From NCBI GenBank assembly GCA_937923345.1, contig CAKZVJ010000051.1:1-45971 (forward strand): a stretch of 45,971 nucleotides of DNA, in the 5' to 3' direction. Positions 36,585 through 44,440 of the stretch are shown piece by piece. Under the pieces are notes generated by a model. It saw only the letters and a program-made list of their open reading frames with translations. It did not search any database and had not been told where the DNA came from. The translations under genes were made by a program, and so were the position numbers. The DNA is from an uncultured Saprospiraceae bacterium (GTDB lineage Bacteria; Bacteroidota; Bacteroidia; Chitinophagales; Saprospiraceae). Every line of letters begins with the position of its first letter. Within the stretch, counting starts at the first letter, position 1.

Positions 36585-36636
36585 AAGACCTAAAAACATA
36601 GTGCCTTCGCACTATGTTTTTAGGTCTTCTTTTTTT
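36585..36636 (+). terminator. RAYT-island hairpin 1, also a strong intrinsic terminator
   Basis: Perfect 20-bp stem (left arm 36585-36604, right arm 36609-36628) with loop CTTC, followed by a run of T residues to 36636. It ends transcripts from the DUF2237 gene and is also the first part of a composite repeat whose second part is the palindrome at 36641. Confidence 0.8.
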
Positions 36637-36640
36637 CGCT

Positions 36641-36663
36641 CGTCGAGGTTTTCAACCTCGATG
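36641..36663 (+). repeat. REP palindrome 1 (CGTCGAGG...CCTCGATG)
   Basis: 23 bases, CGAGGTT-TTC-AACCTCG core with imperfect outer pairs, five bases after the T run of hairpin 1. Identical to the copy at 37775 and the exact reverse complement of copies at 36795 and 37540. Confidence 0.85.
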
Positions 36664-36794
36664 GCCTACACGTATCAAACTTAGCGCTCCATGCAACCAA
36701 CTATACAAAACCAACACAAGAAAATCCAAACTCGCTTAAGATAGCAAAATATCTTTGCCCATTTAATTTAGGTTATCTCACAACACGTATATCG

Positions 36795-36817
36795 CATCGA
36801 GGTTGAAAACCTCGACG
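36795..36817 (-). repeat. REP palindrome 2 (inverse)
   Basis: Exact reverse complement of palindrome 1. The 131 bases between palindromes 1 and 2 resemble the 142 bases between palindromes 4 and 5, showing that the pair is a duplicated unit. Confidence 0.85.
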
Positions 36818-36827
36818 AACCTTTCTT

Positions 36828-36872
36828 AAACTTCAAATAGCAACGCCGGCGCGTTGCTATTTGAAGTTTTTT
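36828..36872. repeat. RAYT-island hairpin 2
   Basis: Perfect 19-bp stem (36828-36846 with 36851-36869), loop CGGC, then T residues. It precedes the RAYT gene; the TTG at 36854, from which the RAYT frame is formally open, is inside this stem and is not the start. Confidence 0.8.
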
Positions 36873-36912
36873 ATTTAGCAGTAAAGTTGATTAATAGACG
36901 CAATACATTTTT

Positions 36913-36920
36913 TATCTTTA
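36913..36920 (+). promoter_or_regulatory. Possible -7 box of the RAYT gene
   Basis: TATCTTTA, one mismatch to TAnnTTTG, 17 bases ahead of ATG 36938. A TTG at 36887-36889 lies 23 bases upstream, at the long end of the usual -33/-7 spacing. Confidence 0.4.
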
Positions 36921-36937
36921 GTACTAAACTAGAAGAT

Positions 36938-37504
36938 ATGAATGGCCATAAAATAACTAATCAACAAGGTCTACATTTCATTACACCAACCATAGTCGGA
37001 TGGTTAGATGTTTTTACCAGGAAAAGATACAAGGATATTATCGTAGAGAGTCTGAACTTCTGCACAAGCAATAAAGGTTTAAATGTCCATGCTTATGTTA
37101 TTATGAGCAATCATATGCATTTGATAGTATCTGCCCAAGAGGAATACGAATTGTCAAATATCATCAGAGACTTTAAACGACATACTTCGAAGAAAATAAT
37201 TGCTGAAATACTAGAAAACACTAAAGAAAGCCGGCAAGTTTGGCTGTTGAAATTAATGAAATACTTCGCGAAGTATAATAAAAACAACACAAACTATCAA
37301 TTTTGGAAACGTGATAACTATCCAATAGAGCTATCTAGTCCAAAGTGGATTAAGGCTCGATTTGATTACATCCATCTGAATCCTGTAAGAGCTGGTTTAG
37401 TGAATTTACCAGAGCATTATGTGTATTCAAGTGCATGCGACTATGTTAAAAATATAACTGGACTGGTCGAAATAAGTCCCTTAGAGGTAGATTATCATGC
37501 CTAA
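36938..37504 (+). CDS. REP-associated tyrosine transposase (RAYT, Y1 HUH family)
   Basis: 188 residues from ATG 36938. The metal-binding HUH motif is MSNHMHLIVS (H59, H61), and the C-terminal part carries KARFDYIHLNPVRAGLVNLPEHYVYSS (Y144 within RFDYIHLNPVRAGLV, the likely nucleophile). Arginine/lysine-rich KDIIVESLN and NIIRDFKRHTSKKI helices lie between. This is the IS200/IS605-related domesticated transposase that nicks REP palindromes on single-stranded DNA. Five related palindromes and four strong hairpins surround the gene, the classical RAYT-REP association. All catalytic residues are present, so it may be active. The gene is more AT-rich than its chromosomal neighbours. The island contains no second gene and no terminal inverted repeats of a DDE element. 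Confidence 0.93.
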   Translation: MNGHKITNQQGLHFITPTIVGWLDVFTRKRYKDIIVESLNFCTSNKGLNVHAYVIMSNHMHLIVSAQEEYELSNIIRDFKRHTSKKIIAEILENTKESRQVWLLKLMKYFAKYNKNNTNYQFWKRDNYPIELSSPKWIKARFDYIHLNPVRAGLVNLPEHYVYSSACDYVKNITGLVEISPLEVDYHA

Positions 37505-37539
37505 AAACCTAATTACATGTAACTATGGCACGTGTATAG

Positions 37540-37562
37540 CATCGAGGTTGAAAACCTCGACG
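37540..37562 (-). repeat. REP palindrome 3 (inverse)
   Basis: Same sequence as palindrome 2, 36 bases after the RAYT stop codon. Followed at 11 bases by hairpin 3. Confidence 0.85.
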
Positions 37563-37572
37563 AGCCATTTTT

Positions 37573-37620
37573 AAAACTTCAAATAACAAGGCTAAAGCCT
37601 TGCTATCTGAAGTTTTTTTT
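37573..37620 (+). repeat. RAYT-island hairpin 3, likely RAYT terminator
   Basis: AACTTCAAATAACAAGGCT pairs with AGCCTTGCTATCTGAAGTT with two mismatches, followed by T8. Its outer sequence (ACTTCAAATA) is shared with hairpin 2, its inner stem differs and remains paired. Confidence 0.75.
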
Positions 37621-37722
37621 TCAATCACTAGCCTTACTGAGCTGCCAAGATCTACCTATCCATATCAATCCACCAAAATAATTGTAGATAATCGGCTGTA
37701 CCTCCATCCCTTAAAATAAAAA

Positions 37723-37763
37723 AGACAAGAATAAGTAGTGCATTGCACTACTTATTCTTGTCT
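37723..37763. repeat. RAYT-island hairpin 4
   Basis: Perfect stem of about 19-20 bp (37723-37742 with 37744-37763) with a minimal loop. It corresponds in position to hairpin 1 of the left unit and shares only TAGTGC near the loop, both arms having changed together. It precedes palindrome 4 by 11 bases. Confidence 0.8.
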
Positions 37764-37774
37764 CTGCCATCGTT

Positions 37775-37797
37775 CGTCGAGGTTTTCAACCTCGATG
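37775..37797 (+). repeat. REP palindrome 4
   Basis: Identical to palindrome 1 at 36641-36663. The downstream sequence (CCATGCAACCAACTA, AGAAAATCCAAACTCGCT, AATTTAGGTTATCTCA) is shared with the sequence downstream of palindrome 1. Confidence 0.85.
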
Positions 37798-37939
37798 TCT
37801 TACACATCTCATACTTAGCTTTCCATGCAACCAACTAAATTGACATACATATAACACCATCGCAAGAAAATCCAAACTCGCTCAGATAACAAAATATTTT
37901 CCCTAGTAATTTAGGTTATCTCATAACCAAGTATATATC

Positions 37940-37963
37940 AATGGAGATTAAAAACCTCCATGA
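37940..37963 (-). repeat. REP palindrome 5, decayed but still paired
   Basis: CAATGGAGATTAAAAACCTCCATGA aligns with palindrome 2 with several changes, yet ATGGAG and CTCCAT still pair. A remnant of the following hairpin (AAACTTCAAGCATAGCAA) is left at about 37976-37993, without its second arm. The rest of the 37505-38185 gap, from about 38000 to the -7 box, has nothing recognisable. Confidence 0.6.
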
Positions 37964-38155
37964 ACCATTCTTGAAAAACTTCAAGCATAGCAAAAACAAG
38001 CACTTTATGATTCACCCCATAAAACACCACTCCCCTTTCCACTTGTTAATGATTGTTAACGCCTTTAGCCATTAACAATTTTGCACCCTATTGGCATATC
38101 TATAGCCTTTAAATAGCCGTATTCATATTATATTCGAGTATCAGCAATATTTCTT

Positions 38156-38163
38156 TATTTTTG
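38156..38163 (+). promoter_or_regulatory. -7 promoter box of the YfhO-type gene
   Basis: TATTTTTG matches TAnnTTTG and lies 22 bases ahead of ATG 38186. No clear -33 TTG. Confidence 0.5.
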
Positions 38164-38185
38164 TTCGATATAATCAAAGCAATTT

Positions 38186-40690
38186 ATGGCAACTCCTAAT
38201 CCTTTTCAGCGCTTTCTACCCCACCTTGCCGCGGTAGGAATATTCTTATTGGTATCTATCATCTACTTTTTGCCTCAAATACAAGGCAAAGTAGTCCCAG
38301 CGGGAGATATCGTGCAATTCCAAGGAATGTCAAAAGAAATAAGAGATTTCAAGGCGAAAACGGGTGAAAGGTCGCTTTGGACCAACTCTATTTTTGGAGG
38401 GATGCCAACCTATCAAATCGATAGTGCACAGCCTAGCAATATGATGCACTACGTCGAAAAAGCAAGCAACCTTTTCATTCCTAGGCCAATCGGGTACTTC
38501 TTCGCAATGGCCTTGATGTTTTATCTATTTATGGTGTACATGAAAGTAAATCCTTGGATTAGCGTCATTGGCGCCTTGGCTTTCAGTTTTTCGGCCGGTA
38601 ACATGACCCTTTTCGAAGCTGGGCACATGACCAAGCTGAGAGTGCTAGCATCTTTTGGCTTGATAGCGATGGGAATGGTTATGGCTTTTCGCAAGGACTA
38701 TCTCAAAGGGGGAATCATCTATGCACTGGGTATCGGACTCAGCCTGTATGCCAACCATATTCAGATGACATATTATTTCTTTCTAGGCCTAGGCATTTAT
38801 GTCCTCATAGAAATTATCAATCAACTCAAAGCAGGGAATGGAGCCAATCTTGGCAAAGCCCTTTTGGTCTTGCTTATCGCTACAGGTGTAGGCGTAGGCT
38901 CCTCAGCCTCGAAGCTATGGACTACTTACGAATATGCTAAAGACACCATGAGAGGAGACCCAATTCTAACCTCTAAAGGAGCAGCGGCTACTAGCTCCTC
39001 TGAGACCAAGGGATTAGAATGGGAATATGCCATGCAATGGAGTAATGGCTGGATAGACTTAGCCTCAAGTATCATCCCTGGCGCTGCCGGCGGGGGCTCG
39101 CAAGAAGAAGTAGGCACTAGCTCCGCTTTATACAAAGACTTAAAAAGAAAAGGCGCCAATATAGGTAAGGATTTTAAAGCGCCCCTGTATTGGGGTGGAT
39201 TGCCCTTCACTAGTGGACCCTACTATTTTGGTGCAATATTCTGTTTCCTGTTTGTGCTTGGCCTGATGAATGTCAAAGGCAGTATCAAATGGTGGCTGGC
39301 GATAGTAACACTACTAATGCTACTCGCCTCTTTGGGAAAAAACTTCTCTGCGCTAAATAAATTGCTTTTTGACTTCTTTCCCATGTTTAATAAATTTAGA
39401 ACGCCGAATAGTATCTTAGTCGTTGCTGGATTTTTTGTACCTATCTTAGGAATGTTGGCACTCTCCAATATCCTGAAAGGAAAAGATACTAAGTCCATGA
39501 TACAGCAGACATTTATTGCAGCAGGTATCACGGGTGGAATTTGCTTAATATTCGGATTGCTTGGTACTTCCATGTTTGACATGACCTCGCCAGGAGATAG
39601 TCGTTTAGAGCAAGCAGGCTATAGCCTTAGCGCCTTGGCAAAAGACCGAGCTTCTTTATTGAGAGGGGATTCATTTAGATCCTTAATCTTGATTGCTTTA
39701 TCTGCAGGCTTGATTTGGGCATACTTGACAGATAAAATTAAAGAGGTCGTATTGATTGCCGGTATCGGAGTATTAGCGGTGGGAGATGTAGTCACAGTTG
39801 CAAAACGCTATGTGGATAGCGGAGATTTTGTAAATAAATCAAAGTATGAAAACAGCTTTGTGGAGCGCCCTGTAGACAAGCAAATTCTGCAAGATAAAGA
39901 CCCTCATTATAGAGTATTTGATTTGAGTATCAACACCTTCAACTCTGCGTCTTCTTCGTATTTTCATAAAACTGTAGGAGGGTATAATGCGGCTAAATTA
40001 CAGCGTTTTCAAGATCTTATCGACTATCAGATTAGTAAAAACAATCAAGGGGTATTGGCTATGCTCAATACCAAATACGTAATCACTCAGGATCAGAAAG
40101 CACAGAAATTTCCTGCGGCAGGAAATGCCTGGACAGTCAGCGAACTCAAGATGGTCAATACACCTAATGAAGAGATAGAATCGCTGACAGGATTTGACCC
40201 TAAGCAAACCGCTATTGTGCATAAAGAGTATGCTGAGTATGTTAGTGGTCTTCAGCCCAGTGGAGCGGGTACTGTTTCTTTGACAGAGTACAAACCTAAT
40301 CACCTAAGCTATACGTCTAATGCCAATGCTGAAGAATTAGCTGTATTCTCAGAAGTATGGTATGGTCCAGACAAAGGATGGAATGCCTACATAGATGGCA
40401 AACCTGTAGAGCATATTCGGGTCAACTATATTCTCCGAGCTCTGAAAATACCGGCTGGTAATCATACCATAGAATTCAAGTTTGAACCGAGCTCTTACTA
40501 TAGAGGCGAGTTGATTACTTTGATTCTATCGATTTTACTGGTGTTGGGACTCGGATTTGTGTTGTATTCCATATTTACTGGTAAAGGGCCAGAAGAAGAC
40601 CCTACTCTAGTTGACAATATCTCTGAGCCCGAGGTAGATAAAGTGGCTAAAAAGCCAACCATAAAATCTACCAAGCGTAAAAAGAAATAG
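38186..40690 (+). CDS. YfhO-family membrane protein
   Basis: 834 residues. First membrane helix at about 12-30 (FLPHLAAVGIFLLVSIIYF), then an extracytoplasmic loop with VVPAGDIVQFQGM and NSIFGGMPTYQ, and about ten more helices to residue 540; one more near the C-terminus (about 770-795). A large soluble part (about 560-765) contains VFDLSINTFNSASSSYFHKT and SEVWYGPDKGWNAYIDGK, the family's beta-rich C-terminal domain. The tail is lysine-rich. YfhO proteins resemble GT-C glycosyltransferases and are linked in Gram-positive bacteria to glycosylation of teichoic acids; in Bacteroidota the substrate is unknown. Followed after 87 bases by a flippase gene, consistent with surface-glycan assembly. 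Confidence 0.88.
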   Translation: MATPNPFQRFLPHLAAVGIFLLVSIIYFLPQIQGKVVPAGDIVQFQGMSKEIRDFKAKTGERSLWTNSIFGGMPTYQIDSAQPSNMMHYVEKASNLFIPRPIGYFFAMALMFYLFMVYMKVNPWISVIGALAFSFSAGNMTLFEAGHMTKLRVLASFGLIAMGMVMAFRKDYLKGGIIYALGIGLSLYANHIQMTYYFFLGLGIYVLIEIINQLKAGNGANLGKALLVLLIATGVGVGSSASKLWTTYEYAKDTMRGDPILTSKGAAATSSSETKGLEWEYAMQWSNGWIDLASSIIPGAAGGGSQEEVGTSSALYKDLKRKGANIGKDFKAPLYWGGLPFTSGPYYFGAIFCFLFVLGLMNVKGSIKWWLAIVTLLMLLASLGKNFSALNKLLFDFFPMFNKFRTPNSILVVAGFFVPILGMLALSNILKGKDTKSMIQQTFIAAGITGGICLIFGLLGTSMFDMTSPGDSRLEQAGYSLSALAKDRASLLRGDSFRSLILIALSAGLIWAYLTDKIKEVVLIAGIGVLAVGDVVTVAKRYVDSGDFVNKSKYENSFVERPVDKQILQDKDPHYRVFDLSINTFNSASSSYFHKTVGGYNAAKLQRFQDLIDYQISKNNQGVLAMLNTKYVITQDQKAQKFPAAGNAWTVSELKMVNTPNEEIESLTGFDPKQTAIVHKEYAEYVSGLQPSGAGTVSLTEYKPNHLSYTSNANAEELAVFSEVWYGPDKGWNAYIDGKPVEHIRVNYILRALKIPAGNHTIEFKFEPSSYYRGELITLILSILLVLGLGFVLYSIFTGKGPEEDPTLVDNISEPEVDKVAKKPTIKSTKRKKK

Positions 40691-40777
40691 GTAAACAAGC
40701 AATACAACAAAGTGCTGCTTGTTGTAAATCATGCATTTATATCACTAAAAGATGGTATAAAGCGCTTAAGCTGATTA

Positions 40778-42259
40778 ATGGGTGTAATAAAACGACAAGG
40801 AATAAAGCAAAGCATAGTGAACTATGCTGGGGTTTTCCTAGCTGCCTTCAGCACTATTTTCATTTACTCTAGAGATCAAGAGCTGTACGGCGCAGCGCGT
40901 TTTGTTATTGACACCGCCTTTATCCTATCACCATTTATCTTGCTTGGAGCTACCTCGGTGGCGATCAGATATTTTCCAGTTTTTAAAGATGAAAAGAATG
41001 GACACAATGGGCTCTTGTCCATTCTAGGCCTGCAATATTTGGTGGGTGGCTTAATCGTCTTGGCCATTCTATTTCTTTTTAAAGATACCATCTTTGACAT
41101 CTATGAAGATAAGCCGGACTTATATACGAATCAATTTTTCAAGATTGCCATCCTTGCCCTGATTATCGGTCTCTTCAATTTGCTGTATAGTTATACTTCA
41201 AATTTTAAGCGGATAGTAATTCCTTCAATTTTCCTCAATCTAATCAAGTTGAGCCTTCCTATTCTCATCTTGCTTTGCTATTTCGAATACGTCCCTTTTT
41301 CATTTTTAGTTAATGGAATATTGGGCACCTACATTCTAGCGCTAATTGGCATCTCGGTATACCTTTCTCACCTAGGGCAATTGAAGCTCCATTTTAAATT
41401 TGACATTGTAGATAAACCATTAATGAAAGGCATGTCCTCCTTCGCTATGTTTTCTTTGTTGAGTGGGATGGGGAGTATGCTGGCTTTCAGGATAGATTCT
41501 TTGATGGTGAGTACACTTATAGATTTTACAAATAATGGCGTGTACAATATTGCCTTATTCATAGGGAATGCTATTGCTATCCCCACCACTGCTATTTTAC
41601 AAATTGCTTCCCCAATCGTTGCTGAAGCCATAAACAAAAAAGACATTCCTCAAGTAGATGCTCTATACAATAAGTCTTCTCTCAATCTGCTTATTTTTGG
41701 GGTATTGCTTTTTGCATTGGTGATGGCAAGCATCATAGATTTATTTCACTTGATGCCAGGAGACGATTTTGACATCTACAGCGGATACTACATAGTCATG
41801 GCCATCGGACTAGCCAAGTTGGTTGACATGGCCACCAGCATCAATTCGCAGATTATAAATTATTCAAAGTACTACAGATTCAATGTAGTCGCTATATTAC
41901 TGATGGCTGTCATTAATATCATCCTCAATCTAGTGCTGATCCCAAAGTTTCAAGTCATCGGAGCCGCTATGGCTACCTTTTTATCCTTGACCCTTTACAA
42001 CTTGATCAAGCTGATTTTTATTTATCTGAAGTTTAGCATACAACCCTTTTCAGCACAAACACTTTGGGTACTGGGTATTGGAGCACTTTCTTTTGGCCTC
42101 GCCTACCTCATACCAGATATGGGGCATCCTATCGCAAACTTACTATTGAAATCAATAGTAATAGCAAGCATCTACTTGACGCTCACCTTAAAACTAGAGG
42201 TATCTGAAGATATCAATGAAATGTGGCAGCAGCTCTTGCGAAAGATGGGCTTTGAATAG
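40778..42259 (+). CDS. Oligosaccharide flippase (Wzx/MATE-like, MOP superfamily)
   Basis: 493 residues with 13-14 predicted membrane helices in the pattern of polysaccharide export proteins. The N-terminus IKQSIVNYAGVFLAAFSTIF matches the first helix of the family, and the paired glycine-rich segments LLGATSVAIRYFPVF and SGMGSMLAFRIDSLMVSTLI match its conserved regions. It is expected to move undecaprenyl-linked oligosaccharide across the inner membrane. It follows the YfhO-type gene and converges with crcB, whose stop lies 17 bases from its own. An imperfect ACAAGCA...TGCTTGT hairpin (40694-40722) is upstream, of unclear role. Assignment to a specific pathway (lipopolysaccharide or capsule) is not possible. 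Confidence 0.88.
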   Translation: MGVIKRQGIKQSIVNYAGVFLAAFSTIFIYSRDQELYGAARFVIDTAFILSPFILLGATSVAIRYFPVFKDEKNGHNGLLSILGLQYLVGGLIVLAILFLFKDTIFDIYEDKPDLYTNQFFKIAILALIIGLFNLLYSYTSNFKRIVIPSIFLNLIKLSLPILILLCYFEYVPFSFLVNGILGTYILALIGISVYLSHLGQLKLHFKFDIVDKPLMKGMSSFAMFSLLSGMGSMLAFRIDSLMVSTLIDFTNNGVYNIALFIGNAIAIPTTAILQIASPIVAEAINKKDIPQVDALYNKSSLNLLIFGVLLFALVMASIIDLFHLMPGDDFDIYSGYYIVMAIGLAKLVDMATSINSQIINYSKYYRFNVVAILLMAVINIILNLVLIPKFQVIGAAMATFLSLTLYNLIKLIFIYLKFSIQPFSAQTLWVLGIGALSFGLAYLIPDMGHPIANLLLKSIVIASIYLTLTLKLEVSEDINEMWQQLLRKMGFE

Positions 42260-42275
42260 GCACTAATAAACAGAC

Positions 42276-42635
42276 CTAAGCAGCCAGCTTATAACCAATA
42301 AAAACACCAAGTAAACACACTATGATACTGCCTATTATATTCAGCAATGCATAGCCATAATGCCCTTGCTGCAAGAGTTGAAAAGATTCTGCGCTGAAAG
42401 TACTAAAGGTGCTAAACCCTCCACAAAATCCAGTCATCACTAAGGCCTTTTTCATATCTGAGCCATGTCCTGCCAAAGCCTGCGCAAGAAAAAAACCAAG
42501 TATCATTGAAGCCAAAAAATTGGCGATTAGGGTTGCTAAAGGAAAATTGTAATTGTACTTAGACAATACATTGGATATGAAAAATCGAGACATGCTACCT
42601 AGTCCGCCACCCACAAAAATCCATACATAGTTCAT
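42276..42635 (-). CDS. crcB: Fluoride efflux channel CrcB/Fluc
   Basis: 119 residues, four membrane helices. Signature segments are VGGGLGSMSRFF (about 8-19), ANFLASMILGFF with the conserved Asn (about 39-50), and TGFCGGFSTFSTFSAE (about 68-83), the Phe/Thr-lined pore region. Dimers export fluoride across the inner membrane. The gene follows the WecA/MraY-type gene by 18 bases and is probably co-transcribed; no fluoride riboswitch precedes it in this gap or upstream of the operon. Normal length and complete. Confidence 0.95.
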   Translation of the reverse strand: MNYVWIFVGGGLGSMSRFFISNVLSKYNYNFPLATLIANFLASMILGFFLAQALAGHGSDMKKALVMTGFCGGFSTFSTFSAESFQLLQQGHYGYALLNIIGSIIVCLLGVFIGYKLAA

Positions 42636-42653
42636 GGCTATCGATTTAGTAGC

Positions 42654-43817
42654 TTATTTACTTTTTAAAGTTTCTCTTTTTAGGGTACTGCTCGAAGCGG
42701 GTGAGGCATCTACCTCCATTGAAGCGGTAGACATTCTTTGACTGGCTGCAATAGCCAACCTCTTTTGACGCACTAGATAAAAAAGGATGCCCGTCAAGGT
42801 CGTAGCCAAAATCAAAATAAGCGCGATAAGATTAAAAGAACCAATCTGCTGTAGATTTAGTGCCATGACGATAAATATAGTATTGACCAATACCAATATT
42901 CCAGTTGCTTTCATATGCGTAAAACCAAGGTCAATCAATAGATGGTGAATATGATTTCTGTCTGGACTCATCGGGGAGCGCCCACGCATAGCGCGCATAG
43001 TAAACACTCTGAGCGTATCAAACAAGGGCAAAATCATAATGCCTATCGCTACTGCAGGCACACTCTTTACTGCGAACTGCTTCAAATGGCTGTATTCCGC
43101 CAAAGCCATGATAGATTTATTCCACTCCAAAAACTTAATCGCCAAAATAGAACACACTATACCGAGTAGTAAAGAGCCCGTATCTCCCATAAAGATCTTA
43201 GCAGGCGTTACGTTATATTTTAGAAAGGCAATCGTAGATCCAGCCAAAGTAAATGCAATAATGGCCAATTCCAATCTATCTATCAAAATAAACCAAGTAC
43301 CAAAGGTAACTGAGATAAGCGTCCCTATACTTCCCGAAAGGCCATTAATTCCATCTATCAGGTTAAAGGCATTGATGATAACCAAGATGGTAAAGATGGA
43401 AAAAGCATAACTTACCATCATATTCAAATCCTCAATTCCAAACAAGCCATACATACTTGTAATGACCACATTCGACTTGAATACAAGAATACAGGTAGCA
43501 AATATCTGGGCTATCAACTTATGGGTAGGAGAAACAGGCACTATATCATCCCGAGCACCTACGAGAAATATGATTATGAAAGCACAAAGAATATATTGAA
43601 GGTCTCCGAAGACGTTGAATGGAGTCCATAGAATGATAGAGAAAATAACCCCTGCAAAAATAGCGACACCTCCCAAAGACGGAGTACTCACGGTATGAGA
43701 TCTTCGCTCCCCAGGTTCATCACACAAGTTCTTTATTCTTGCTACCTTGATAATAGAAGGTATGGCAAAATAAGTGAGTGTGAAAGCAGTAATAAATGCA
43801 AGAATAATGTCGTACAC
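42654..43817 (-). CDS. MraY/WecA-family undecaprenyl-phosphate N-acetylhexosamine-1-phosphate transferase
   Basis: 387 residues from GTG at 43817, the start I favour. The frame is open to a TTG at 43853, but this sits on the edge of the preceding terminator, and the family N-terminus begins near YDIILAFITAFTLTYFAIP. Eleven or so membrane helices. Motifs: DEPGERRSHTVSTPSLGG, FNLIDGINGLSG, GDTGSLLLG and DRNHIHHLLIDLGF; the last, with HIHH, marks the WecA/TagO side of the family. It transfers a sugar-1-phosphate from a UDP-sugar to the lipid carrier at the inner membrane, the first step of O-antigen, capsule or glycan synthesis, consistent with the nearby flippase. Ends with a basic, Ser-rich tail. 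CrcB lies 18 bases downstream. Confidence 0.9.
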   Translation of the reverse strand: MYDIILAFITAFTLTYFAIPSIIKVARIKNLCDEPGERRSHTVSTPSLGGVAIFAGVIFSIILWTPFNVFGDLQYILCAFIIIFLVGARDDIVPVSPTHKLIAQIFATCILVFKSNVVITSMYGLFGIEDLNMMVSYAFSIFTILVIINAFNLIDGINGLSGSIGTLISVTFGTWFILIDRLELAIIAFTLAGSTIAFLKYNVTPAKIFMGDTGSLLLGIVCSILAIKFLEWNKSIMALAEYSHLKQFAVKSVPAVAIGIMILPLFDTLRVFTMRAMRGRSPMSPDRNHIHHLLIDLGFTHMKATGILVLVNTIFIVMALNLQQIGSFNLIALILILATTLTGILFYLVRQKRLAIAASQRMSTASMEVDASPASSSTLKRETLKSK

Positions 43818-43822
43818 GCGTG

Positions 43823-43830
43823 CAAAGTTA
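43823..43830 (-). promoter_or_regulatory. -7 promoter box of the MraY/WecA-type gene
   Basis: TAACTTTG on the minus strand matches TAnnTTTG exactly and is 5 bases from the favoured GTG start at 43817, which implies a leaderless or nearly leaderless message, or that the box is fortuitous. Confidence 0.35.
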
Positions 43831-43856
43831 GTTTCAATTCCCTTAGATAGCAAATA

Positions 43857-43888
43857 AAAAAGCCCATCTGTTTATTAGACGGGCTTTT
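43857..43888 (-). terminator. Intrinsic terminator of the lipoprotein gene
   Basis: On the minus strand AAAAGCCCGTCT pairs with AGATGGGCTTTT (one mismatch) around an eight-base loop, followed by T residues. It lies 30 bases after the stop of the 43919-44440 gene and immediately before the transferase gene, separating the two transcripts. Confidence 0.75.
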
Positions 43889-43918
43889 AATATGTTGGTT
43901 TCTCTTTGTGAGGAAGTT

Positions 43919-44440
43919 TTATTCCTTTTCGATGATTTTTTCAAGCTTTTTACCCCATTTTTTACCCAAGGATTCGATATCTTCTCCAAATTCACCCAGC
44001 ATTTCTTCTAACTGTGCCTCATCCAAGTCAATATCAAGTTTGAATTTCTTCACAGCGGCGTTTATCTCCTCCGAAAAATCTTCCATATTGTTATCTATTA
44101 GGCTCCCAAATTCAGCAGCGTACTCTTCAAAATCAACCTGGCCGGTGAACGTTTTTACATAGTATACCGCTGTCTGCTTAGCGAACTTTCTTTCCTCCCG
44201 ACTACTCATATCATCTTCATGAATTTTGTAGCACTCTTCTATCATGTGTTTAAATTCATCATTATAGGCTTCCCAATCCTTATGCTCTGTATCGTAGTCA
44301 ATGGCTTCCACACGCGTCACTAGATCATCAAACTTTTCTAAGAAATCATCCTTGCTATTTCCGCATGGATCTGAGGAGCAAGACTGCAGTATCAAAATCG
44401 TAGTAAAACAAAGACTAATGAATAGGAGATGATTTTTCAT
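43919..44440 (-). CDS. Hypothetical acidic lipoprotein
   Basis: 173 residues with a signal peptide and lipobox ILQSC (C21). The mature protein is almost wholly helical and acidic: DDFLEKFDDLVTRVEAIDYD, then an EFKHMIEECYKIHEDDMSS helix, then repeated short helices (FGSLIDNNMEDFSEEINAAV) and a basic end (LGKKWGKKLEKIIEKE). No catalytic motif. Predicted periplasmic, lipid-anchored, with coiled-coil potential; family not recognised. A terminator follows, and a structured repeat lies upstream. In the 191 bases between 44441 and the repeat at 44632 I see no exact -7 box. Confidence 0.75.
   Translation of the reverse strand: MKNHLLFISLCFTTILILQSCSSDPCGNSKDDFLEKFDDLVTRVEAIDYDTEHKDWEAYNDEFKHMIEECYKIHEDDMSSREERKFAKQTAVYYVKTFTGQVDFEEYAAEFGSLIDNNMEDFSEEINAAVKKFKLDIDLDEAQLEEMLGEFGEDIESLGKKWGKKLEKIIEKE

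Noticed and set aside
36854..36937. N-terminal extension of the RAYT from a TTG
   Set aside because: The TTG lies inside a perfect 19-bp hairpin; the ATG at 36938 gives the normal family start.
36585..37963. CRISPR array from the repeated 23-base units
   Set aside because: The units are palindromes in both orientations with unequal gaps, paired with hairpins and surrounding a RAYT gene; no cas genes are present.
42636..42653. Fluoride riboswitch ahead of crcB
   Set aside because: Only 18 bases separate crcB from the upstream gene, too short, and no riboswitch-like fold is seen ahead of the operon.
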